From positions 1 to 45,263 of the forward strand of contig NZ_NFIZ01000018.1 in assembly GCF_002159625.1 (NCBI RefSeq): DNA of 45,263 nucleotides. The letters run 5' to 3'. The notes beneath the pieces were generated by a model. It saw only the letters and a program-made list of their open reading frames with translations. It was not told where the DNA came from and searched no databases. Shown here piece after piece: positions 16,301 to 24,916 of this stretch. This DNA is from Olsenella sp. An285. GTDB lineage: Bacteria; Actinomycetota; Coriobacteriia; Coriobacteriales; Atopobiaceae. The translations under genes and the position numbers were made by a program. How positions within the stretch are numbered: the stretch's first letter is position 1; each line of letters starts with the position of its first letter.

Positions 16301-17116
16301 ATGGACTACTATCACATCTCGGCCGAGGACCTGGGCAAGGACGCCCGCGTTCCGCTCGTCTGCGCCGGTGACTCCGCCGAGGTCTTCTTTGACCTGGCCC
16401 TCGAGATGGTGAGCACCATCCGCGAGCACAACGCTCGTGGCGAGAAGACCGTCTTCATCTGCCCGGTGGGCCCCGTCGGCCACTATCCGTACTTCGTCAA
16501 GATGGTGAACGACCAGCGCATCTCCCTCAAGGACTGCTGGTTCATCAACATGGACGAGTACCTGGACGACAACGACGAGTGGATCGACGCGGACAATCCG
16601 CTCTCCTTCCGCGGCTTCATGGCCCGCAACGTCTACGACAAGATCGACCCCGAGCTCGTGATGCCCGAGGAGCAGCGCGTCTTCCCCGACCCGCACGACC
16701 CGGCCAACGTGGGCCGCGTGATCGACAGCCTGGGCGGCGTCGACATCGCCTTCGGCGGCATCGGCATCACGGGGCACCTCGCCTTCAACGAGCCCCAGCC
16801 CGAGCTCACCTGCGAGGAGTTCGCCGCTCTCGAGACCCGCGCCCTCGACATCCACCCCGAGACCCGCGCCACCAACTCCGTGGGCGACCTCGGCGGCGCC
16901 CTCGAGGACATGCCGCACCGCTGCGTGACCATCGGCATGCGCGAGATCCTCGGCGCCCGCAAGGTGCGCCTCGGCGTCTTCCGTGACTGGCACCGCGGCG
17001 TCGTGCGCCGTGCCGCCTACGGCGAGCCCACGGCCGCCTTCCCCGCCACGCTCCTGCAGGGCCACCCCGACGCCAAGATCTACGTGAACGACGTCGCGCG
17101 CCAGCAGGCGTACTAG
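16301..17116 (+). CDS. NagB-like protein (glucosamine-6-phosphate isomerase family) with altered active site
   Basis: 271 residues. NagB enzymes convert glucosamine-6-phosphate to fructose-6-phosphate plus ammonia. Family motifs: FINMDEYLDD with Asp85 (E. coli Asp72), and GGIGITGHLAFNEP at 152-165 with His159 and Glu164 (His143, Glu148). The residue at the place of catalytic Asp141 is Thr157. This suggests a subfamily with a changed reaction or substrate, so the symbol nagB is withheld. It is followed 12 bases later by nagA, which supports an amino-sugar-phosphate role. AAGGAGG is located eight bases before the ATG. Confidence 0.75.
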   Translation: MDYYHISAEDLGKDARVPLVCAGDSAEVFFDLALEMVSTIREHNARGEKTVFICPVGPVGHYPYFVKMVNDQRISLKDCWFINMDEYLDDNDEWIDADNPLSFRGFMARNVYDKIDPELVMPEEQRVFPDPHDPANVGRVIDSLGGVDIAFGGIGITGHLAFNEPQPELTCEEFAALETRALDIHPETRATNSVGDLGGALEDMPHRCVTIGMREILGARKVRLGVFRDWHRGVVRRAAYGEPTAAFPATLLQGHPDAKIYVNDVARQQAY

Positions 17117-17128
17117 GGAGGCCCAGCC

Positions 17129-18292
17129 ATGCAGTCCAGCTGCTACATCACCGGCGCCCGCGTGCTCGTGGGCGAGGAGCTTGCCCGCCTTAACGTCACC
17201 GTCGAGGACGGCGTGGTCACGGGCCTCTCCTCCGCCTACGACAACCCGCGCGAGCTGCCGGTCATAGACGCGAGCGGGCTTCTTGTCCTCCCCGGCTTCA
17301 TCGACGTGCACACCCACGGCGCCGCCGGCTTTGACGTCAACGCCGCCGACGTCGAGGGCCTGCGCACCATCGGCCGCTTCTTTGCCTCCCAGGGCACCAC
17401 GGGATGGCTCTGCTCCATCCTCACGGACACCCCGGAGCAGACGCTCTGGTGCATCGACCAGGCGCGCCAGGTCATCGAGGGCGGCCCCTACGACGGTGCC
17501 GCGCTCCTGGGCATCCACCTTGAGGGTCCGTGCCTCTCGAGCGAGTACAAGGGCGCCATGCCCGAGCACCTGCTCATGCACGAGGCCTCGGTCGACCTCT
17601 TCCGCCAGTACCAGGAGGCCGCGGGCGGGCACGTGCTCTACACCACGCTCGCCCCGGAGGTCCCCGGCGTGCCCGAGCTCATCCCGCAGCTCAACGCCCT
17701 TGGCATCACCTGCGCCATCGGCCACAGCGGCGCCGGCTACGACCTCTCCTGGGCGTGCGTGAACGCGGGCGCCAAGTCTGCGACGCACGTGGGCAACGCG
17801 ATGCGCCTCTTCCACCAGCACGAGCCCGCCATCTTTGGCGTGGCGCTGGAGAGCGACATCTACGCCGAGACCATCTGCGACGGACGCCACCTCGTCCCCG
17901 GCACCGTGCGCCTCTACGTCAAGGCCAAGGGCTGGGACAAGATCCTGGGCATCACGGACTCCATCATGGCCGCGGGCCTGCCCGACGGCAACTACAAGCT
18001 CGGCGTCAACGACGTGGTGGTGGAGGACGGCGACGCCAAGCTCGCCACCACGGGCGTGCGCGCCGGCTCCACGCTCACGCAGGCCACGGCTCTGCGCAAC
18101 TTCATGAAGTTCACGGGCGCCGGCGTGGAGAAGGCGGCCAAGCCGCTCTCCGAGAACCCGGCCAGGCTCTTTGGCTGGACCGACCGCGGGCACGTTGCGG
18201 TTGGCTCCCGCGCCGACCTCGTCCTCATGGACGACGCCTATGACGTGGTGCGCACCATCGTGGGCGGCCGCACCGTCTACGAGCGCGCGTAG
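17129..18292 (+). CDS. nagA: N-acetylglucosamine-6-phosphate deacetylase
   Basis: 387 residues, standard for NagA; removes acetate from N-acetylglucosamine-6-phosphate. Amidohydrolase metal and catalytic residues align well: His61 and His63 in DVHTHG, Glu132 in HLEGPCLS, His199 in IGHSGAG, His220 in ATHVGNAM and catalytic Asp277 in GITDSIM. Its product, glucosamine-6-phosphate, would feed the NagB-like protein just upstream. The two genes share a transcript (12-base gap), and a strong terminator follows at 18324. Confidence 0.92.
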   Translation: MQSSCYITGARVLVGEELARLNVTVEDGVVTGLSSAYDNPRELPVIDASGLLVLPGFIDVHTHGAAGFDVNAADVEGLRTIGRFFASQGTTGWLCSILTDTPEQTLWCIDQARQVIEGGPYDGAALLGIHLEGPCLSSEYKGAMPEHLLMHEASVDLFRQYQEAAGGHVLYTTLAPEVPGVPELIPQLNALGITCAIGHSGAGYDLSWACVNAGAKSATHVGNAMRLFHQHEPAIFGVALESDIYAETICDGRHLVPGTVRLYVKAKGWDKILGITDSIMAAGLPDGNYKLGVNDVVVEDGDAKLATTGVRAGSTLTQATALRNFMKFTGAGVEKAAKPLSENPARLFGWTDRGHVAVGSRADLVLMDDAYDVVRTIVGGRTVYERA

Positions 18293-18323
18293 CGCTCCAG
18301 CCTGAAAGCGCCCTCTTTCCCCC

Positions 18324-18354
18324 GAGGCCCCGAGCTTCCCCCGCTCGGGGCCTC
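18324..18354 (+). terminator. Terminator after nagA
   Basis: Perfect 12-bp stem GAGGCCCCGAGC/GCTCGGGGCCTC (18324-18335, 18343-18354) with loop TTCCCCC. It lies about 30 bases beyond the nagA stop. No T-run follows, as is common in this GC-rich DNA. Confidence 0.75.
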
Positions 18355-18451
18355 CTGCGCATCGCACGAGCGGGCAAACTGTGCATCGCCGTCAGCAACC
18401 TCGGCGCCTTTGTCATAATCGGATGAGGCCGGTCTTCGTCTGGGGGAGGTC

Positions 18452-19234
18452 ATGTTGAGGGTCAGGGCCGTTGCTCTTCTCGCCGTCGCGCTGCTTCTGG
18501 GTGGCTGCACGCCCGCTGTGTCCGAATCCGCCGAGGAGGGCGCGCAGCCCGTGGAGGAGGTCGTCGTGACGGACGCTCCCGCGGAGGAGCCCGAGCCCGC
18601 CGAGTGGCCTGCACCCGACGAGAAACCCGCCGAGGATTCGGAGCCCGCCAAGCCCACCCCCGAGGAGCTCTACGCCGCGCTCGACATCGTCCAGGACATC
18701 CGTCCGGAGTTCGACCATGGGCCCAAGACGGCCGAGCACCAGCGCTACATCGTGCTGCACGACACGGAGGGGGAGTCCGGCCCCGAGGACACCGTCGCCT
18801 GGTGGGCGGGGAACGGCAACCTCGTGGCGGCGCACTTCGTGGTGGGGAAGGACGGGCACATCGTCCAGTGCGTACCGCTCGACCGCATCGCGCATCACGC
18901 GGGCTACGGCGACACCGGCCACAACAAGCTCTACGGCATAGAGGAGGACGGCCGGGACGACATGCTCGGCACCGTTCCCATTGGCTCGAGCTTCGCGGAC
19001 TACGGGATGAACGCGTGGTCCGTGGGCATAGAGATCGTGCACGTGGGAGGCTCCGGGCCCTATCCGGAGGAGCAGCTCGAGGCGCTCGACGGGCTCATTG
19101 CCTACATTGACGCGTATTTTGGCTCGGATTGTCAGATAATAGACCACAAGGCGTGGCGCTCCGGCAACTCGGACACGTCCGCGGAGTTTGCCGAGCACCT
19201 CGCCAACTACCAGGACCATCGCACTCACGACTAG
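18452..19234 (+). CDS. N-acetylmuramoyl-L-alanine amidase (Amidase_2) lipoprotein
   Basis: 260 residues. A lipoprotein signal peptide ends at LLGGC (Cys19), followed by a roughly 50-residue Glu/Pro-rich linker and a zinc amidase domain from about residue 97. Visible: YIVLHDTEG with zinc ligand His103, AAHFVVGKDGHIVQCVPLDRIAHHAG, SVGIEIVH and IIDHKAWRSGNSDTS with the later His/Asp ligands. It should cleave the amide between MurNAc and L-Ala in peptidoglycan outside the membrane, for cell-wall remodelling or muropeptide scavenging. GGAGG is placed before the ATG. It is followed eight bases later by the zinc-ribbon/YARHG gene. Confidence 0.87.
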   Translation: MLRVRAVALLAVALLLGGCTPAVSESAEEGAQPVEEVVVTDAPAEEPEPAEWPAPDEKPAEDSEPAKPTPEELYAALDIVQDIRPEFDHGPKTAEHQRYIVLHDTEGESGPEDTVAWWAGNGNLVAAHFVVGKDGHIVQCVPLDRIAHHAGYGDTGHNKLYGIEEDGRDDMLGTVPIGSSFADYGMNAWSVGIEIVHVGGSGPYPEEQLEALDGLIAYIDAYFGSDCQIIDHKAWRSGNSDTSAEFAEHLANYQDHRTHD

Positions 19235-19242
19235 GGGGACTC

Positions 19243-20112
19243 ATGTTCTGCAGCAACTGCGGCACCAGGCTGCCCGAGGGGACCAAGTTCTGCACCAACT
19301 GCGGCCTGCCTGTTGAATCTCCTGCGCAGGGCGCTGGCGACCAGGCCGCTGCAGACGAGACGGTAGCGATGCCCTCGCCCTCCACAGGATCCGGTCCCGC
19401 GCGCGAGTACGTTCCCATTTCCATAGACGAGCCCGCCGTGGCGCCGGAGCCCGCGGCTCCCTCGTATGCCTCATCGGCACCCCAGAGGTCCGGCGGCACC
19501 AGCCCGGTCACCATCGTCATGGCGCTCATCGCCGCCGTGGCCGTGATCGCGCTCGTCGTGGTGGTTGCCGACCCCTTCCACATGGGAGGGAGCGACCCCG
19601 CTCCCCAGCAGCAGGTCGTCGCGGAGGAGGAGCCGAAGGACGATGCGGCCGACGACGATGCCTCGACCGAGGACGAGTCGACGGCGGATGACGCCTCCGA
19701 CGAGGAAGAGTCTTCCGATGACTCCTCTCGCGGCGGCGACAACAACGTGGTGGTTGTGGTGGGAGACGACGGGAAGGACGAGCCCTCGGGCGGCGACACC
19801 ATCGTGGTCCACGAGTCCCCCGACGGCTACGTGCTGCCCAACAGCTCGTCCCACACCTACTCCGCAGGCGAGCTCTCCCACCTCACGGACTGGGAGCTCT
19901 ACCTCGCAAGAAACGAGATCTACGCCCGCCACGGCCGTGAGTTCCACAACGACGACCTGCAGCGCTACTTCAACGGGCAGTCCTGGTACACGCCGGTATA
20001 CTCGCCCGAGGACTTCGACGCGCGCAGCGGCTCCATCCTCAGCAGCGTCGAGCAGAAGAACGCCGCGACGATTCTCTCCATCGAGCAGTCGCGCGGATCC
20101 GCGTACGTCTAG
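19243..20112 (+). CDS. Zinc-ribbon, single-pass membrane protein with YARHG domain
   Basis: 289 residues. The start at 19243 is chosen because the zinc ribbon begins there: MFCSNCGTRLPEGTKFCTNCG (Cys3, 6, 17, 20). A proline-rich linker leads to one membrane segment (VTIVMALIAAVAVIALVVVV), then a long Asp/Glu/Ser-rich stretch and a C-terminal YARHG domain (LARNEIYARHGREFHNDDLQRYFNGQSWY). The ribbon should be cytoplasmic and YARHG outside, a layout common in Gram-positive cell-envelope proteins of unknown role. It is probably co-expressed with the amidase. Confidence 0.82.
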   Translation: MFCSNCGTRLPEGTKFCTNCGLPVESPAQGAGDQAAADETVAMPSPSTGSGPAREYVPISIDEPAVAPEPAAPSYASSAPQRSGGTSPVTIVMALIAAVAVIALVVVVADPFHMGGSDPAPQQQVVAEEEPKDDAADDDASTEDESTADDASDEEESSDDSSRGGDNNVVVVVGDDGKDEPSGGDTIVVHESPDGYVLPNSSSHTYSAGELSHLTDWELYLARNEIYARHGREFHNDDLQRYFNGQSWYTPVYSPEDFDARSGSILSSVEQKNAATILSIEQSRGSAYV

Positions 20113-20130
20113 GAGGCACGCAAGCACGCC

Positions 20131-20793
20131 ATGCCAAGCTGGAACATCCACACCGCCCACGTCGAGCGGCTCCTTCGCGAGGAGGGTGCCGAGGCGCTGG
20201 GCATCCGTGACGTCAACGCCTTTCTTCTGGGTAACTTCGCCCCTGACATCTACGTGGGCTACATGGTGCCGAGCACCACGTATCGCATAGACTACAAGCT
20301 CACGCACCTGGCCCAGCGCGAGCACATACCCCTGCCGCGCCATGATGACTTCTGGGACTTCTACGTGGCGCGCCAGGACCACGTGAGCGACCTCACCCTG
20401 GGCGCCTGGGCGCACATGGCCTGCGACCACGTCTACAACGCCCATACCCGCACCTACCTGGCGCGCGTTGGCGTGAAGCCGGGCGAGAAGGCGCGCGTGG
20501 GCAAGCAGGGCGACTTCGCGCTCTTTGGGCGCACGCTCGACATCTCCCTCGTGCCGCACGTGGACGACGCCCTTCTGGAGCAGTGCGCCGAGTTTGGCCC
20601 CTACCGCATCCTCGAGCGCGACGCGCGCGCGGCGGTTGACGTTGCCGAGCGAATCGTGGAGAAGAACCGCGAGGAGCACGTGACGGGCGAGCCCGACTAC
20701 CAGCTCCTCACGGCGGACTTCTTCGAGGCAGCGCGTCAGGAGGCCCACGAGATCGTCGTCGCCGGCCTCAGGGCATACGCCGCCACGCTCTAG
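20131..20793 (+). CDS. Zinc-dependent phospholipase C-like protein
   Basis: 220 residues, no signal peptide. The N-terminus (MPSWNIHTAHVERLL...LGNFAPDIY) and later GAWAHMACDHVYNAHTR carry the His/Asp pattern of the zinc-dependent phospholipase C/S1-P1 nuclease superfamily (PF00882-like). Many such cytoplasmic proteins in Actinomycetota and Firmicutes have no proven substrate, so hydrolase is the safe level. AGGAGG overlaps the stop codon of the preceding gene, 12 bases upstream of the ATG. Confidence 0.65.
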   Translation: MPSWNIHTAHVERLLREEGAEALGIRDVNAFLLGNFAPDIYVGYMVPSTTYRIDYKLTHLAQREHIPLPRHDDFWDFYVARQDHVSDLTLGAWAHMACDHVYNAHTRTYLARVGVKPGEKARVGKQGDFALFGRTLDISLVPHVDDALLEQCAEFGPYRILERDARAAVDVAERIVEKNREEHVTGEPDYQLLTADFFEAARQEAHEIVVAGLRAYAATL

Positions 20794-20877
20794 GGCGAGC
20801 CGCCGGCCCCGCGTTCTTCTCGGCTGTGTTGCGCCCGACCGCTAACCCAGCAGAAAAATAGGCGAGCGGCGCGCGGC

Positions 20878-20900
20878 TAGAATGATGGAGGTCTGCAGAC
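20878..20900 (+). promoter_or_regulatory. Likely -10 box and adjoining palindrome before the GH13 gene
   Basis: TAGAAT at 20878-20883 resembles a -10 element. GTCTGCAGAC (20891-20900), a perfect 10-bp palindrome inside a longer imperfect one, lies where transcription would start, as expected of a repressor operator. No matching -35 box is apparent. A GTTCTTCTCG decamer lies at 20813-20822. Confidence 0.4.
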
Positions 20901-20937
20901 TCCGACGCCACCGCGTCGCAGTGAGAGGAGCTCCCGC

Positions 20938-22287
20938 ATGAGCTGGTACGAGCCGTCCTTTGTCTATCAGGTGTATCCGCTGGGCCTCACCGGCGCCCCG
21001 TACGAGAACGACGGCGTTCTCGAGCATCGCATCCTGCAGCTCGTTGACAACGGCTGGATCGACCACATGGCCAGGCTCGGTGTCACGTGCCTGCTGCTCA
21101 ACCCCGTCTTCGAGTCGGACGCGCACGGCTACGACACGCGCGACTACACCAAGGTCGACTGCCGCCTGGGCACCAACGAGGACCTGCGCCGCGTGGTGGA
21201 CGCCTGTCACGAGGCGGGCATCAAGGTGCTCCTTGACGGCGTGTTCAACCACGTGGGGCGTGGCTTCTGGGCGTTCCAGGACGTTCTGGCCCGCCGCGGC
21301 GAGAGTCCGTACGCCGGCTGGTTCGAGATCGACTGGAACGGCAACAACTGCTTCAACGACGGCCTCTCCTACAGCTGCTGGGAGGGCGCCCAGAACCTCG
21401 TGAAGCTCAACCACTGGAACAACGAGCTCAACGACTACCTGGCGGACGTCATCCGCGGCTGGGTGCGCGAGTTTGACATCGACGGCCTGCGCCTGGACGT
21501 CGCCTACTGCCTGGACCAGGGGTTCCTTCGCTTCCTGCGCAACCTTGCCAACCAGATCGGCCAGGAGCGCGGCGAGAAGTTCCCGCTGGTGGGGGAGACC
21601 ATGTTCGGCGACTACAACCAGTGGATGGGCGATGACCTCTGCGACTCGGTCACCAACTACGAGGCCTACAAGGGCCTGTGGTCGTCCATGAACTCCGCCA
21701 ACATGCACGAGATCGCCTATGCGCTGGAGCGCCAGAGCGGCAGCCACCCGTGGGACCTCTACACCGGCCGCCACATGCTGGACTTCGTCGACAACCACGA
21801 CGTCCCGCGCATCGCCACCAAGCTGGAGAACAAGAACCAGCTGGTACCGCTCTACGGCCTGCTCTTTGCCATGTCCGGCGTGCCCGCGGTCTACTACGGC
21901 TCCGAGTGGGGCATCGAGGGCGAGCAGCTCCCCGGCGACCACGAGCTGCGCCCGGCGCTGGACGCTCCCGAGTGGGGCGCGCTCACGGACTGGATCGCCG
22001 CGATCGCGCGCGCCCGCGAGGACTCGACGGCGCTTGTCTGGGGCGACTACACGCAGCTCCAGTGCCAGCCCCAGCAGCTGGTCTTCCAGCGTACGTACGG
22101 CGGCGGCGAGCACGGGACCTATGAGCGCGTGATCGTTGCCATCAACGCGAGCGGCGAGCCCGCGACGGTGCACTTTGACGCCCAGTGCGGGCGCGCGGTG
22201 GACCTCATCACCGGTGAGGAGCACGACTTCGGCGGCGGCTCCGAGCTCAAGCCGTATTCGGCCTACTACTGGCGCTGCGAGCGCTAG
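20938..22287 (+). CDS. Cytoplasmic GH13 alpha-glucan hydrolase
   Basis: 449 residues with no signal peptide, so an intracellular enzyme acting on imported maltodextrin or oligosaccharide. The (beta/alpha)8 motifs of family GH13 are in order: GVFNHVGRG (region I), GLRLDVAYCLD with nucleophile Asp187, LVGETMFGDY with acid Glu220 and FVDNHDVPR with Asp288. A short C-terminal beta domain follows (ERVIVAINASGEPATVHFD). The likely activity is alpha-amylase or neopullulanase-like; sequence does not resolve which. GAGAGGAG precedes the ATG. It stands as a single gene ended by the shared terminator at 22332. Confidence 0.87.
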   Translation: MSWYEPSFVYQVYPLGLTGAPYENDGVLEHRILQLVDNGWIDHMARLGVTCLLLNPVFESDAHGYDTRDYTKVDCRLGTNEDLRRVVDACHEAGIKVLLDGVFNHVGRGFWAFQDVLARRGESPYAGWFEIDWNGNNCFNDGLSYSCWEGAQNLVKLNHWNNELNDYLADVIRGWVREFDIDGLRLDVAYCLDQGFLRFLRNLANQIGQERGEKFPLVGETMFGDYNQWMGDDLCDSVTNYEAYKGLWSSMNSANMHEIAYALERQSGSHPWDLYTGRHMLDFVDNHDVPRIATKLENKNQLVPLYGLLFAMSGVPAVYYGSEWGIEGEQLPGDHELRPALDAPEWGALTDWIAAIARAREDSTALVWGDYTQLQCQPQQLVFQRTYGGGEHGTYERVIVAINASGEPATVHFDAQCGRAVDLITGEEHDFGGGSELKPYSAYYWRCER

Positions 22288-22331
22288 AGGAGCAATCCCC
22301 CTCCTCGCGGTAAGGGCCCTCTCGACAGCAA

Positions 22332-22399
22332 GAGGCCCGCCGGCCTTCCGGAGAGAAGTTCCACGAAGTGCACTTCTCGCAGGAAGGCCGGCGGGCCTC
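22332..22399. terminator. Bidirectional terminator between the GH13 gene and pyk
   Basis: Perfect 18-bp stem (22332-22349 with 22382-22399). Its 32-base loop holds an inner 7-bp stem GAGAAGT (22353-22359)/ACTTCTC (22372-22378). It sits between convergent genes. Confidence 0.8.
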
Positions 22400-22424
22400 A
22401 ACCCTTGCGGGAGAGAGGTCCCGT

Positions 22425-23873
22425 CTACTGGACCTGGGCCACCATCGCCATGTTGGTGGAGGTGGTGTAGTCGCCCATGCGCGGCGAGGTCTGCGGGTCG
22501 CCGGCGGTGATGACCACGATGTCGCCGGTGTCAACGAGGTTGTTGAGCTTGGCGGTGGTCAGCGCGTTGTAGAGCGTGCTCGAGAGCGAGCCCTGCTCGG
22601 TGGTGCGGTACGCGTAGACGCCCCAGTAGAAGCAGGTGCGACGGATGGTCTGCTCGTTGGGGGAGGTGGCGAACAGGGGCACCTTCGGGCGGAAGGTGGA
22701 GATGAGGCGCGCGGAGCGGCCGGAGTTGGTGGGGGCGAGGATGCACTTGGCGCCCACGCGGTCGGCCATCTCCAGGGCGGCGAAGCCGGTGGCGCCGCTC
22801 ACGTTGCGCATGCCGCCGCGCTCGTGGTACTCCTTGCGCTCGGGCAGGTACTTCTCGGTCTCCTTGCAGATGTCCGACATGGTCTTGACGGCCTCGATCG
22901 GGTACTTGCCGGCAGCGGTCTCGCCGGAGAGCATGACGCAGTCGGTGCCGTCGTAGATGGCGTTGGCGACGTCGGTGATCTCGGCGCGCGTGGGGCGCGG
23001 GTTGCGCTGCATGGAGTCGAGCATCTGCGTGGCGGTTATGACCGGCTTGTAGTGCTGGTTGCACTTCTTGATGATGGTCTTCTGGATGTGCGGGACCTGC
23101 GCCGCGGGAACCTCGACGCCCAGGTCGCCGCGGGCGACCATGCAGCCGTCTGCAGCGTGGAGGATCTCGTCGAAGTTCTTGACGCCCAGGGCGCTCTCGA
23201 TCTTGGGGAAGATGAGGACGTTGGGGGTGCCCATCTCGATGCAGATCTTGCGGATCTCCTGCACGGCCTCGCCGTCGCGGATGAAGGAGGCGGCGATGGC
23301 GTCGATGCCCAGCTCGCAGCCAAACATGATGTCCGCGCGGTCCTGGGCGGTGACGGACGGGAGGTTGATGTTGAGGTTGGGGAAGTTCACGCCCTTGCGC
23401 TCGCCGAGCTCGCCGCCGTTGGTGATGCGGCAGGTGATGTCGGTGCCGTCGACGCTCTCCACCTCGAGGCCGATGAGGCCATCGTCGATGAGGATGACGG
23501 TGCCCACCTCGACCTCGTTGGGGAGGTTCTTGTAGTCGAGCGAGAAGCGCTCGGCGGTGCCCACCACGTTGTCGTCCGTGGTGATGACGCAGGTCTCGCC
23601 GGTGACCAGCGTGACCTTCTTGCCGTCCTCGAGAAGCCCGGTGCGGACCTCGGGGCCCTTGGTGTCGAGCATGATGGCAACGGGGATGGCAAGCTCGCGG
23701 GAGAGGGCACGCACGCGCTCGATGTTCTTGCGGTGGTACTCGTGGCTGCCGTGGGAGAAGTTGAAGCGCGCGACGTTCATGCCGTGCAGGATGAGCTGAC
23801 GCAGCACCTCCTCGTCCTCGACGGCGGGTCCCATCGTGCAGACGATCTTGGTCTTCTTCTTGTTGAATGCCAT
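22425..23873 (-). CDS. pyk: Pyruvate kinase
   Basis: 482 residues, full length without the extra C-terminal PEP-mobilising-like domain of some Gram-positives. It transfers phosphate from phosphoenolpyruvate to ADP. Motifs: KTKIVCTMGPA at the N-terminus, NFSHGSHEYH, LDTKGPEVRTG and the signature IFPKIESALGVKNFDEIL followed by ARGDLGVE; ATQMLDSM and SGETAAGKYP complete the site. AAAGGG precedes the ATG. It follows the D-lactate dehydrogenase-like gene by 41 bases, so the lower-glycolysis and fermentation steps are probably co-transcribed. Confidence 0.95.
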   Translation of the reverse strand: MAFNKKKTKIVCTMGPAVEDEEVLRQLILHGMNVARFNFSHGSHEYHRKNIERVRALSRELAIPVAIMLDTKGPEVRTGLLEDGKKVTLVTGETCVITTDDNVVGTAERFSLDYKNLPNEVEVGTVILIDDGLIGLEVESVDGTDITCRITNGGELGERKGVNFPNLNINLPSVTAQDRADIMFGCELGIDAIAASFIRDGEAVQEIRKICIEMGTPNVLIFPKIESALGVKNFDEILHAADGCMVARGDLGVEVPAAQVPHIQKTIIKKCNQHYKPVITATQMLDSMQRNPRPTRAEITDVANAIYDGTDCVMLSGETAAGKYPIEAVKTMSDICKETEKYLPERKEYHERGGMRNVSGATGFAALEMADRVGAKCILAPTNSGRSARLISTFRPKVPLFATSPNEQTIRRTCFYWGVYAYRTTEQGSLSSTLYNALTTAKLNNLVDTGDIVVITAGDPQTSPRMGDYTTSTNMAMVAQVQ

Positions 23874-23914
23874 CTGAGCCCTTTCTTCGAGTGGCTGTTT
23901 GCTTTCAGCGCCGC

Positions 23915-24916
23915 CTAGCAGACGACGCTGCGGTCAACAAAGTCGGTGCCGTCGGCGAATGCCTTGGCGTTGTCGAGGGTCACGCGGGCGATCTCACCGA
24001 GGGCCTCGTGCGTGAAGAAGGCCTGGTGGCTCGTCATGACCACGTTGGGGAACGAGCAGAGGCGCGCGGTGATGGAGTCGATGACCTGGCCACCGCGGTT
24101 CTGGTAGACGTTGGGGCCCTCCTCGTCGTAGACGTCCAGGCCCGCGGCGCCGATCTTGCCGGAGAGGATGCCGCGGATGAGCGCCTGGGTGTCAACGAGG
24201 CCGCCGCGCCCGGTGTTCACGAAGATCACGCCGTCCTTCATCTTGGCGATGGTGTCGTCGTTGATCATGTGGCGGCTCTCCTCGTTGAGGAAGGCGTGGA
24301 GGGAGATGAGGTCCGAGCGGCGGTAGAGCTCGTCGTAGTCCACGTACTCGTCGACGACGCCCTCCTCCACGAGCGCCTGGTTGGGGTAGAGGTCCGCCCC
24401 CAGCACGTGCATGCCAAAGCCCTTGCAGATGCGGCAGAGCGCCGCGCCTATGCGGCCCGTCCCCACGATGCCGGCGGTCTTGCCGTGGAGCGTGTTGCCC
24501 ACGAGGCCGTCGAGCGAGAAGTTGTTCTCGCGCACGCGGATGTAGCCCTTGCAGATGCGGCGGTTTGCCGCGAGCGCGAGGCCCATGGCGTGCTCGGCAA
24601 TTGCCTCGGGGGAGTAGGCGGGAACGCGGGTGACCCTCATGCCAAGGTCGCGGGCGACGTCCACGTTCACGGCGTCGAACCCGGCGCAGCGCATGAGGAG
24701 GAGCTTCACGTCAAAGCCGGCGAGGATCTCGAGCGTCATGGCGCCGCAGTCCGCGTTGACGAAGGCGCAGACGGCGTCGTAGCCGCGCGCGAGGCCGGCG
24801 GTCATGGGCGTGAGGTTGGTCTCGATGAAGTCGATCTTGATCTCGGGGTAGTCCGAGAGCTCCTTGGTGAAGGAGTCCCTGTCGTAGCTTGCGGCTCCGT
24901 AGAAGAGAATGTTCAC
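23915..24916 (-). CDS. D-2-hydroxyacid dehydrogenase, probable D-lactate dehydrogenase
   Basis: 333 residues, starting at GTG with AGAGGA upstream. NAD-dependent 2-hydroxyacid dehydrogenase: the dinucleotide fold carries VGTGRIGA, the catalytic region RCAGFDAVNVD holds the substrate arginine segment, and NTGRGGLVDT and SHQAFFTHEAL carry the later signature and catalytic His. LdhA-type features (ADLYPNQALVEEG, QNRGGQVIDS) point to reduction of pyruvate to D-lactate. It lies upstream of pyk in the same direction, a sensible pairing for regenerating NAD. Confidence 0.87.
   Translation of the reverse strand: MNILFYGAASYDRDSFTKELSDYPEIKIDFIETNLTPMTAGLARGYDAVCAFVNADCGAMTLEILAGFDVKLLLMRCAGFDAVNVDVARDLGMRVTRVPAYSPEAIAEHAMGLALAANRRICKGYIRVRENNFSLDGLVGNTLHGKTAGIVGTGRIGAALCRICKGFGMHVLGADLYPNQALVEEGVVDEYVDYDELYRRSDLISLHAFLNEESRHMINDDTIAKMKDGVIFVNTGRGGLVDTQALIRGILSGKIGAAGLDVYDEEGPNVYQNRGGQVIDSITARLCSFPNVVMTSHQAFFTHEALGEIARVTLDNAKAFADGTDFVDRSVVC

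Noticed and set aside
14960-18367. Long minus-strand open frame (1135 codons) opposite the binding protein and nag genes
   Set aside because: Same type of antisense shadow; the plus-strand genes have motifs and ribosome sites.
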